Origin: JAUWMI01 sp964454265
Lineage (GTDB): Bacteria > Sumerlaeota > Sumerlaeia > MWCT01 > JAUWMI01
NCBI GenBank assembly: GCA_964454265.1
Contig: CAYVXD010000073.1
Coordinates: 1 to 19,012 of the forward strand
Reading direction: 5' to 3'
Length of the DNA stretch: 19,012 nucleotides
Position numbers and translations under genes: made by a program
The notes under the pieces: generated by a model
What the model was told of the DNA's origin: nothing
The model's input: the letters and a program-made list of their open reading frames with translations, nothing else
The model's database searches: none
Shown here: one piece after another, positions 7,612-14,003 of the stretch
Layout: each line of letters opens with the position of its first letter
Position numbering within the stretch: position 1 is the first letter of the stretch

Positions 7612-9075
7612 ATGGGAAAGGCACAATTTAAGTTTCAGATGTACAGGGATCTTCAGAAGAAGATGCCTGTGATTTATGCCGAGTTTCAAAAAGCAGCCAA
7701 AAGTCTCAACATCACGGACGACGAAAAGATGAACATCGGGCTGACAGGTGCAGTATCGGGCTGTCCAGCGCTCCTGCGGGAAGACGTAACCGAGGCAATG
7801 GAAAAACTCAGCCGCAAAGTCGTGCCACTTGCCACCCTGGTAGACCAAATCCGTGAATTGGTTAAAAGCGTGTACGGCGATGAGTATGACGCATGTCCGG
7901 TGAGCACCTGCGAGGCTGCGCTGTGGGTGGCGTTTGATTGCCTCTGCGCGCCGCCGTTATCCGGCCGCGGCGACAATTACCGTGCGCGCTACATTGCCCC
8001 TTACGAGCGCCACCTGCATCATCAGGGAAGTTACGGCCGACCATTCCCACCGAAATACAAGGATATCTTTGCTGATCGCGGCGCTACAGCCGGCGAAATA
8101 GGCTTTGTTGGCAAGCGCCAGGTGAATCTAGATGTTGTCTTTGTTCCGCTTGTCGGCGCCCGCTATGACATTCACGGCATCAAGTATCACCCCGCTGTCC
8201 TGCTCAAGAACGTGGATCCCGATGCTTCAATCAAGGTCATTGAAGAGCATGCTGAGCGCCATGCGACGATGCTCTCTGGCTTTTCGTCTTTGGGATACGA
8301 CACCCCGGGGTATGGCTATGGCGTGAAGGATAATAACGGCGCACCGAAGTTGCAGACACACCTGGCGCGGCTGGCTCAGAAATACAACGTTCCATACATC
8401 GTAGACAATGCATGGGCCATTCCCTTTGCGGGCGCAGATATTCGCAAGATGGGAGCAGACCTTGTTCTCTACAGCATGGACAAGGCCAGCGGTTCGCCTA
8501 CGAGCGGACTCATCATCGGCAAAGAAGAACCTCTCGTGCTCCTCCGGCGTGCGCTTGGCATGCATGGCGCGCGCTGGGGCACTACCGCGTCCTATGGCAA
8601 GGCGGCATATGTTACTGTTGACCCTGGTAAGGAAGCCCTGGCTGGCCAGATCGCTGCCCTCACCGTGCTACGCGACAAGCCTGAGGTGTTCCTTAAGCCT
8701 CTCGACGAGCTCCACCAACTGGTGATCGAAGAGTTTAACCGGATGGACGAGAGAATCCGCAAGTTCTTCACCATTGCCAAGAGCATCAATTCAACAGCCG
8801 TAGAAGTCAACTACGAGGACAGCTGGGAAGGTAGTGGCCTGGGAATTCCCATCTTTACGATTGAGGATATGTATTCGGACTCGAACATCTTCCAGTCGGG
8901 CATGATGCAGATAGGTATCTTCCCTACAGTTGCCTATGACGCGAATATTTTTATTTCGCTCGGACTGGGTACTGCGGACGAGAAAGGCCGCATGATTGAA
9001 AAGCCCATGCGGAAGGCCGTGCGTGGCCTCGTGATGCTGATTGAGATCGTGTGCAAGCATGCCGGCATTCTATAA
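7612..9075 (+). CDS. SelA-like fold-type-I PLP-dependent enzyme
   Basis: This 487-residue cytoplasmic enzyme carries a recognisable PLP core. YIVDNAWAIPF (D265, pyridine-nitrogen contact) is followed by GADLVLYSMDKASGSPTSGLIIGKEE, with the likely Schiff-base lysine K291. That layout (D-K-x-x-x-G-P-x-S/T-S-G-L-I/L-I-G) resembles SelA, the seryl-tRNA(Sec) selenium transferase, and its relatives such as D-glucosaminate-6-phosphate ammonia-lyase. It also has a GLTGAVSGCPALLREDV segment near the N-terminus and many Tyr/Gly-rich loops (SLGYDTPGYGYGV). The start has AGAGG 8 nt upstream. No tRNA-Sec, selB or selD is present, so selenocysteine synthesis is unlikely. An amino-acid lyase, beta-eliminating enzyme or racemase role fits better. 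RidA upstream could remove enamine products. Confidence 0.8.
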   Translation: MGKAQFKFQMYRDLQKKMPVIYAEFQKAAKSLNITDDEKMNIGLTGAVSGCPALLREDVTEAMEKLSRKVVPLATLVDQIRELVKSVYGDEYDACPVSTCEAALWVAFDCLCAPPLSGRGDNYRARYIAPYERHLHHQGSYGRPFPPKYKDIFADRGATAGEIGFVGKRQVNLDVVFVPLVGARYDIHGIKYHPAVLLKNVDPDASIKVIEEHAERHATMLSGFSSLGYDTPGYGYGVKDNNGAPKLQTHLARLAQKYNVPYIVDNAWAIPFAGADIRKMGADLVLYSMDKASGSPTSGLIIGKEEPLVLLRRALGMHGARWGTTASYGKAAYVTVDPGKEALAGQIAALTVLRDKPEVFLKPLDELHQLVIEEFNRMDERIRKFFTIAKSINSTAVEVNYEDSWEGSGLGIPIFTIEDMYSDSNIFQSGMMQIGIFPTVAYDANIFISLGLGTADEKGRMIEKPMRKAVRGLVMLIEIVCKHAGIL

Positions 9076-9091
9076 GACCATATTTTTGGTA

Positions 9092-9113
9092 GCACAGGCA
9101 TCCTTGCCTGTGC
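9092..9113. repeat. GCACAGGCA palindrome, possible terminator
   Basis: Perfect 9-bp arms GCACAGGCA (9092-9100) and TGCCTGTGC (9105-9113) flank a TCCT loop, 16 nt after the SelA-like stop codon. There is no T-run, so Rho-independent termination is doubtful. The same kind of palindrome is, from memory, common in intergenic DNA of several uncultivated lineages. Confidence 0.7.
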
Positions 9114-9185
9114 ACATAGAGAATTAAGCATACGGATGGTTAAATCTACTATCAGCCTGAGTCTTTGACGCGGAGAACATATTGT

Positions 9186-9413
9186 ATGGGTGCAGCTGTA
9201 TTTAGCCGTATTGTTGACGCCGTTGACCTCGAGACCGTGCTGCTTTGCGAGAGCGAAGCCGAGGCGAAGCGGCTCGCAATGGAGCTACTCAAGGAGTTGG
9301 GATTCAAGCAGGGTGACATCATTGCGCTGGAATTCACGGGAATGAGCGCACGGGTGCGACTGCGCGGCAACGTTTACAAGCCAGGTGATCACTACGGCTG
9401 GCTGGAGCAGTAG
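9186..9413 (+). CDS. Small unrecognised 75-residue protein
   Basis: The start is set at ATG 9186 because GGAGA at 9172-9176 lies 9 nt upstream. An in-frame TTG at 9165 has no ribosome-binding site. The protein begins MGAAVFSRIVDAVDLETVLL, followed by a charged helix (ESEAEAKRLAMELLKELG) and a beta-rich C-terminal half (DIIALEFTGMSARVRLRG, then GDHYGWLEQ). It has no signal peptide, cysteines sufficient for metal binding, or known motif. Its place between the SelA-like enzyme and the B12 enzyme suggests a small subunit or assembly factor. It does not resemble OraS, the small ornithine aminomutase subunit, whose region is instead found inside the 601-residue protein downstream. Confidence 0.6.
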   Translation: MGAAVFSRIVDAVDLETVLLCESEAEAKRLAMELLKELGFKQGDIIALEFTGMSARVRLRGNVYKPGDHYGWLEQ

Positions 9414-9424
9414 CGGAGGCGTCC

Positions 9425-9643
9425 TTGCTTGCTTTTTCTGCTCTCGCGCAGACGGTCCCCGGGGGAGAGCCATCAGGTACTGTGAACAACGGCGGCGCAG
9501 TAGATGAATCTGCTCGCGTGCGATCCGAGGCAGCCGTCAATATCGCGCTATCGCCAGCTACACAACAGTGCATAAGTAATGCCATCCCGGTTGGGCTTAC
9601 AACTAACAAGAATGGCTCTTTTTCAAATGAGTCAGCATTTTAG
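9425..9643 (+). CDS. Doubtful 72-residue ORF
   Basis: A TTG start has GGAGG five bases upstream, 11 nt after the 75-residue gene. The product begins with a short hydrophobic stretch (LLAFSALAQ) and then has low-information Ser/Thr/Asn/Ala-rich sequence with no motif. It could be a truncated secreted protein, or chance. The ribosome-binding site is the only real support. Confidence 0.2.
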   Translation: MLAFSALAQTVPGGEPSGTVNNGGAVDESARVRSEAAVNIALSPATQQCISNAIPVGLTTNKNGSFSNESAF

Positions 9644-9670
9644 TCAAGAAATGATCCCCCTCACCTCCAT

Positions 9671-9691
9671 CCTCTCCCTCAAGGGGAGAGG
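9671..9691. repeat. CCTCTCCC/GGGAGAGG inverted repeat
   Basis: Arms CCTCTCCC (9671-9678) and GGGAGAGG (9684-9691) surround a 5-nt loop. This is a type of purine/pyrimidine-biased intergenic hairpin common in many bacterial genomes. Confidence 0.65.
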
Positions 9692-9719
9692 AGGCAAAAT
9701 TGGGCAATGACTGGAGATG
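9681..9719 (+). repeat. 39-nt direct repeat, copy 1
   Basis: It begins AAGGGGAGAGGA and ends TTGGGCAATGACTGGAGATG. It matches 9730-9768 at 36 of 39 positions; the two copies start 49 nt apart. Confidence 0.85.
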
Positions 9720-9729
9720 CCGATCCCCC

Positions 9730-9768
9730 AAGGGGAGAGGAAGCAAGGTTGGGCAATGACTGGAGATG
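9730..9768 (+). repeat. 39-nt direct repeat, copy 2
   Basis: Second copy, with three substitutions relative to 9681-9719. The 10-nt linker between them ends in CCCCC, the complement of the GGGG at the repeat start. Confidence 0.85.
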
Positions 9769-9964
9769 GCGAATAGCAAAGAGCACCCTGTCAATTTACA
9801 CTATCTTTTTGAAGAAACCTTCAAGGATTAAAAGCAAAATGCAGTTGGGGAAGAAGTCGTATTAGAAGACTGCAAATACTCAACTTGCTATCTGACACAT
9901 GACTATTCTTGCTGACCTATCTGACAAAGAGCCACAAGAATATGTCGTCTGAGCAAGAGGAAGC

Positions 9965-11770
9965 ATGAAGCAACAGTTATCCATTCTCCTGGTTCCACTT
10001 GATCCAGTGCATGATCTGGGACTCCGGATGATAAATCATCGGCTCCAGGAGTCAGGGCATAACACGACGATTCTACCTCCGGATCTTCCGCTTGAAGAAG
10101 CGGTAAAGAAAGCCGCGGAACATTCCTTTGACTACATTCTGGTCAGCCGCACCATGGGCTACGGTGTTGTAGAGTTGCTGGCCAGATTCGTTGATCTGCT
10201 GGATGCAGCAGGGATTCGCGCCAGCTCGAAGATTATTATTGGCGGCAAGGCCATGACCCCTGAGCTTGCTGCTGAATTGGGATTTGACAAAGGGTTTACT
10301 GACCGTTGCACGGTCGAAGAGGCGGTGGCCTATATTGAGGGCCGCACATACGAACCTAGTCAGCTTGCTTTGAAGCGAGAGAAGCGCGATATCACAGCCC
10401 CATATTCGTATGAGGTAAAGCATCCGGAACTGGCCGAACTTCTCGACGCTATTACCGACGAAGTTCTGGTCTGGGCTGAGGATAAAACCTCTCCAGGGAT
10501 TCAGCGTGCACGACTCCGCGAAGAGATGATTCGCCATGGCGAAAGCGCTCCATCATCGTTGCTGAGCGAGTATCTTGCGTTGTGCGACCAGCCAATTGTC
10601 GAGTACTACACCAAAGAGCGTCTGATTAAAGGGACGCGCACTATTGCTCCCGACGAAGTCGCAGCACTGGGTTCGATTCGTACCTCAGCCAACGTACGTT
10701 CCATTCAACATCTGGATTCTCAGCCGCGCGTCATCATTTTCACCGGCAGCGGATGTCCGCTGATGGACGTCCTTCACAATCATATCGCTGCGGAGTGGGG
10801 TATTGACGGAACAATTTTCATTTGTCCCTCATGGGTGGCACGGCTGGAGGGCTTGCTCCAGGGACTCATTGCCCACGAAGAAGACGGCACCATTCCGACG
10901 TTTGAGAACATCGCGCTCGTAAAGCGCCACTTGCGGCCGAACCTCTACTTTCAGGTGCGTGCTCACCGGGGATTGAATACGCCCGAGATGGCGGTTTACG
11001 CCAGCCACTTTCGTGTAGATTTCACGAAGATTAATCCGGTTTATGGCTCGATGAACGGCGGTACGGATCCTGCCCGGCTGGTGCTTGACGCAGTGGATGC
11101 CATTCGCACGGTGAGTAAAGCAGGTGTGGCGTTTGACATTCCGGCAAACGACGAGTTGAGCGGGATTCCCACAGCGAAGAATTTCGCAGGCATGTTATTC
11201 ACAGCAGCCCTGGCACGAAAACTGGGAGCGCGTCCCATTCTCAAACCTCTTCTCTGCTTTGCTCCCTACGCCATGATTTACGGCCAGATGGACAACAACT
11301 TTGTGGATTACAATGCGGCGAAGATTCTTACCCTGCGCGCGCTGTTTGATGCGCCGATCTGGACTGGCGAGCCTGTTGGTTTCCTGACGCACGAGGATGA
11401 TCGGGTCCAATCTGCCACCACTACGGCGTTGCACTCCGGACTTGCAGCCTCCCTTGGCATAGATATGCTCACCTTCGCCTCAACGGATGAATCCTACTCG
11501 CGCGGCCCCATCACGATTGCTGCCCGCATTGATACGTTCAACGCCTTGCGTACCATGTTTCGCTTTCTGGGTGATGCGACGTTTGCCCCAACCCCCAAAT
11601 GCCAGGAGTATGCAGACAGACTCCAGGAGGGCATCATAGCGGTGCTGAAAGGGGTAAAGGAAAGTGGCAGCATGGTTGACGCGCTCTACGAAGGCCATTT
11701 CGGAACGCGTGAAGAAGGTGCGAATCCAGGCCGCGCAGGCCGCCACACTGTGGCAAAGCGCGCGTCATGA
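9965..11770 (+). CDS. Cobalamin-dependent aminomutase-family protein (KamE-OraS-KamD-like fusion)
   Basis: In this 601-residue protein, residues 4-125 form a B12-binding Rossmann domain with LDPVHDLG (H16, G19), then DYILVSRTM and IIIGGKAM, closely resembling KamE (LVSQT, DVxLLxxGG, AKELGYDAGF). Residues about 165-195 (LVWAEDKTSPGIQRARLREEM) match the H/KTSPSIERxxL segment of OraS and the KamD N-terminus. Residues about 240-575 look like the TIM barrel, ending in SMVDALYEGHFG, comparable to the KamD tail. The family performs AdoCbl radical 1,2-amino shifts on lysine or ornithine. Two oddities stand out: Asp is three, not two, residues before H16, and L27 sits where KamE/OraE have the PLP lysine (H+11). 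The substrate is unknown. AGAGG lies 4 nt before the ATG. Comparisons are from memory. Confidence 0.8.
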   Translation: MKQQLSILLVPLDPVHDLGLRMINHRLQESGHNTTILPPDLPLEEAVKKAAEHSFDYILVSRTMGYGVVELLARFVDLLDAAGIRASSKIIIGGKAMTPELAAELGFDKGFTDRCTVEEAVAYIEGRTYEPSQLALKREKRDITAPYSYEVKHPELAELLDAITDEVLVWAEDKTSPGIQRARLREEMIRHGESAPSSLLSEYLALCDQPIVEYYTKERLIKGTRTIAPDEVAALGSIRTSANVRSIQHLDSQPRVIIFTGSGCPLMDVLHNHIAAEWGIDGTIFICPSWVARLEGLLQGLIAHEEDGTIPTFENIALVKRHLRPNLYFQVRAHRGLNTPEMAVYASHFRVDFTKINPVYGSMNGGTDPARLVLDAVDAIRTVSKAGVAFDIPANDELSGIPTAKNFAGMLFTAALARKLGARPILKPLLCFAPYAMIYGQMDNNFVDYNAAKILTLRALFDAPIWTGEPVGFLTHEDDRVQSATTTALHSGLAASLGIDMLTFASTDESYSRGPITIAARIDTFNALRTMFRFLGDATFAPTPKCQEYADRLQEGIIAVLKGVKESGSMVDALYEGHFGTREEGANPGRAGRHTVAKRAS

Positions 11771-11852
11771 GCACTGGTCCCAATCAAGACCCATTCCCTC
11801 GTTAAATAGCGGGCTGCCTGCGTTGAACGAAATTTGTGACTGCCTGTAGTAG

Positions 11853-11879
11853 AGCCACCGAGGCACGGAGACACAGAGA
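11853..11879 (+). repeat. GCCACCGAGGCACGGAGACA intergenic repeat
   Basis: A 27-nt stretch containing GAGGCACGGAGACACAGAG lies 83 nt after the B12 enzyme gene. Near-identical GAGGCACAGAGACACAGAG strings are, from memory, a recurrent intergenic motif in several bacterial lineages. Only one copy is seen here. Confidence 0.4.
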
Positions 11880-11880
11880 A

Positions 11881-11931
11881 TTCAATTTTAAATTGCAAAT
11901 TGAAAAGTGCAAAATGCAAATTTAAAATTTG
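11881..11931. repeat. AT-rich nested inverted repeats
   Basis: TTCAATTT (11881-11888) pairs with AAATTGAA (11897-11904), and CAAATT (11917-11922) with AATTTG (11926-11931). The stretch to about 11965 is strongly AT-rich, unlike the flanking genes. Confidence 0.6.
11900..11928 (+). promoter_or_regulatory. Possible promoter of the P-loop gene
   Basis: TTGAAA (11900-11905) and TAAAAT (11923-11928) are spaced by 17 nt. Because the region is AT-rich and repetitive, a chance match is possible. Confidence 0.3.
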
Positions 11932-11975
11932 ATATTTCCAATTTTCATTTAAAAATTTTTGGTGTTTAATAATCG

Positions 11976-12016
11976 CTGTGGCAATTTTCAATCAATATAG
12001 GCTACAAGGGCTATTT
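11976..12016 (+). repeat. Dispersed intergenic repeat, copy B
   Basis: This stretch, starting CTGTGGCA, matches the one at 22-61. It ends 31 nt before the start of the P-loop gene. Confidence 0.45.
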
Positions 12017-12047
12017 ATACTTCATCTGAATTGCAGAATGGAGGAGG

Positions 12048-13136
12048 GTGGAAAAGAGCTGCGCTATGCCTCCGAGGGTAATCGGCATAATCGGCACTGC
12101 GAAGAACACCGGCAAGACAACGGCGTTGACGGCTCTGGCGTCCGAGTCTGAAAAGCGTGGACTGCGACTTGGCCTCACAGGAATTGGCTACGACGGCGAG
12201 GCAGTGGATAGTGTCACACTGCTACCCAAGCCGCGAGTCATGGTTTCAGCTGGAAGTCTGGTGGCAACTTCAGAGCAGTGCCTGACAACTGCCACCGCGC
12301 AGTGGGAGTTGCACGAGCGCACGGGTGAGGCGACCCCGCTCGGTGAAGTCTGCATAGTCCGTATTACGCACCCAGGCTTGATTTTGCTCGCCGGGCCGAA
12401 CAAAAAGCAACCGCTTGATCTGCTCCTCCAGCAACTCAAGCCACACGTTGACCTTACGCTCGTTGACGGCGCACTGAGTCGCATGGTCCCGCTGATGGTC
12501 ACCCAGGGGGTGGTTATCGCCACGGGTGCAGCACGCACCACTGACCTTAACCTGCTTGCTGAGGAAACACAGGCAATTGCAGACACGTTTCGTCTTACCG
12601 GCTTCTCGCAATCTGTGTTTACTGACGATCTCCCCGCTGCAATTACTGTAGAGCAGGACGACGGCGCGGCAACATCGCTCCCGCTTGCGTCGGTTCTCGA
12701 TGAGGCAGATGGGAAGATGATATGTCAGCACGTTAATCGCCACACACTCGAAATCGTAATTCCGGCGATCGTATCCCCTCAACAACTCCGAGTTGTCATT
12801 GACCACTGGCTCGCCAGCCGTCAGCAAGCAGGCCGACTCGTTCTCTCCAATCCCACTGCTTTGCTGGTCGCAGGCGAACCCTTGGCGGTGAGCGCGAACC
12901 TCGAGCGATTACGCCATCAGAAATGGGAAGTGAGCTACAAGGAGCAGCTTCCGCTTCTCGCTATCACCGTGAATCCGTTCTACCCACGGCAGCGAGGCGG
13001 CTCTGGTGAGTTTCAGGCAGCTTCCGTTGACCCTGACGAACTCCAACGCGCGATTCAACGTCGCGTTCATGTGCCGGTGATTGATGTTCATCGCGACGGC
13101 AGCAGGCCGCTCTTTCACGCGTGCTGGAATGCCTGA
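12048..13136 (+). CDS. P-loop nucleotide-binding protein, possible aminomutase reactivase (KamB-like)
   Basis: This is a 362-residue cytoplasmic protein. A Walker A motif GTAKNTGKTT (residues 16-25, K23) follows the first strand VIGIIG. A Walker-B-like strand VDLTLVDGALSRM ends at D140, and VVIATGAARTTDL and TVNPFYPRQ are further loops. The layout resembles MobB/SIMIBI-type P-loop proteins. Following a KamDE-like B12 enzyme, it may be an ATP- or GTP-driven chaperone that exchanges damaged cobalamin, as KamB/KamC are proposed to do for lysine 5,6-aminomutase; no MutS-like KamC partner is seen here. The start is uncertain. GTG 12048 has GGAGG very close; ATG 12066 (MPPRVIGIIG) has only a weak AAAGAG but gives a natural N-terminus. 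Confidence 0.75.
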   Translation: MEKSCAMPPRVIGIIGTAKNTGKTTALTALASESEKRGLRLGLTGIGYDGEAVDSVTLLPKPRVMVSAGSLVATSEQCLTTATAQWELHERTGEATPLGEVCIVRITHPGLILLAGPNKKQPLDLLLQQLKPHVDLTLVDGALSRMVPLMVTQGVVIATGAARTTDLNLLAEETQAIADTFRLTGFSQSVFTDDLPAAITVEQDDGAATSLPLASVLDEADGKMICQHVNRHTLEIVIPAIVSPQQLRVVIDHWLASRQQAGRLVLSNPTALLVAGEPLAVSANLERLRHQKWEVSYKEQLPLLAITVNPFYPRQRGGSGEFQAASVDPDELQRAIQRRVHVPVIDVHRDGSRPLFHACWNA

Positions 13137-13160
13137 GCTCCCGGCTTCCATCATTGCGCT

Positions 13161-13183
13161 GGAACGCCTGCGTTCCTTATTCC
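13161..13183 (+). terminator. Short terminator between convergent genes
   Basis: GGAACG (13161-13166) and CGTTCC (13171-13176) form a hairpin with a 4-nt loop, followed by TTATTCC. It terminates the P-loop gene and abuts the stop codon of the opposing permease gene. The T-tract is weak. Confidence 0.45.
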
Positions 13184-13992
13184 TTCAGTCCGGTCAATGC
13201 CATCCCTTTTACAAATGCCCTCTGAAACGAAATGAAGAGAATGACAATCGGAAGGATTGAAAGCAGGGAGACTGCCATCATGTAGTGGTGCTGCGTTTCG
13301 TACTGCTGATTGAAGCGCAGCAGGCCAATGGGGATTGTGTACATACTTTCGCTGTCGAGAATGATGAGAGGCCAGATGAAGTTATTCCAGCTGGCCATAA
13401 AGGTAAAGATCGCGAGTGTTGCCAACGCAGGTTTGCACAGAGGCAGCACAATCTGAAAGAACACACGGACGTCGGACGAGCCATCAATTCGTGCAGCCTC
13501 AATCAGGCTGGTGGGTATCGTGGTTATGAACTGCCGCATCAGAAAAATTCCGAAGGCCAGCGGCAGACACGGCACTACAAGCCCGATGTAGCTGTTTAGT
13601 ATTCCGATGAAGCCACACAACAGGAAATTGGGAATCATTGTCACCTGGTACGGGACCATCATGGTACTCAGTACGAAGAGGAACACTAGTTCCTTTCCTC
13701 GAAACTGAAATTTCGCAAATGCAAACCCACCCATTGAGCCAAGGAGCAGCGTAAGCCCGGTTACAGCCACTGCAACGACAGCACTGTTCATCAGGAATAG
13801 GGTGAAGGGTTCTTGAGTCCAGCCTTTCCAGAAATTATCGAGATGCCAGGGCGAAGGGAAGAAGCGTGCTGAGATGAGCTGTGCTTCATCCTTGCTCGCC
13901 GTGACGAACATATAGAAAAACGGAAAGAGCATCACGAGCGTTGTACCAATCAGCAGCGCGTAGAATAATGTTCGCAGCAGCCCTTTTCCCAT
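13177..13992 (-). CDS. Carbohydrate ABC transporter permease, MalG type (CUT1)
   Basis: This 271-residue inner-membrane protein has about six hydrophobic segments. The EAA loop EAARIDGSSDVRVFFQIVLP at residues 165-184 contacts the ATPase subunit. MMVPYQVTMIP and SWNNFIWPLI are typical MalG/LacG-type phrases, as is the short C-terminal tail (GMALTGLKE). It forms a heterodimer with the MalF-type protein encoded directly upstream. The ribosome-binding site AGGAG (14005-14001) overlaps the end of that gene and lies 8 nt from the ATG, so the two are translationally close. The substrate is probably a sugar, oligosaccharide or polyol; it cannot be specified. No binding protein or ATPase gene is in the window. 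Confidence 0.93.
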   Translation of the reverse strand: MGKGLLRTLFYALLIGTTLVMLFPFFYMFVTASKDEAQLISARFFPSPWHLDNFWKGWTQEPFTLFLMNSAVVAVAVTGLTLLLGSMGGFAFAKFQFRGKELVFLFVLSTMMVPYQVTMIPNFLLCGFIGILNSYIGLVVPCLPLAFGIFLMRQFITTIPTSLIEAARIDGSSDVRVFFQIVLPLCKPALATLAIFTFMASWNNFIWPLIILDSESMYTIPIGLLRFNQQYETQHHYMMAVSLLSILPIVILFISFQRAFVKGMALTGLKE

Positions 13993-14003
13993 TAAATCTA
14001 CTC

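Larger units (their letters stand above)
9414..9964. other. 551-nt spacer upstream of the B12 enzyme gene
   Basis: It holds the doubtful ORF at 9425-9643, an inverted repeat at 9671-9691, two 39-nt direct repeats (9681-9719, 9730-9768), and two copies of CTATCTGACA (about 9888 and 9917). I looked for a cobalamin riboswitch, including its GCCACTG B12 box, and did not find one. Confidence 0.55.

Noticed and set aside
7612..9075. Selenocysteine synthase identity for the 487-residue PLP enzyme
   Set aside because: Only the PLP core pattern agrees; no selenocysteine machinery is nearby and the rest of the protein is not SelA-like.
9681..9768. Possible CRISPR array
   Set aside because: Only two repeats with a 10-nt linker and no spacer series or cas genes.
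9414..9964. Possible cobalamin riboswitch before the B12 enzyme gene
   Set aside because: No B12 box or recognisable conserved core was found by reading the spacer.
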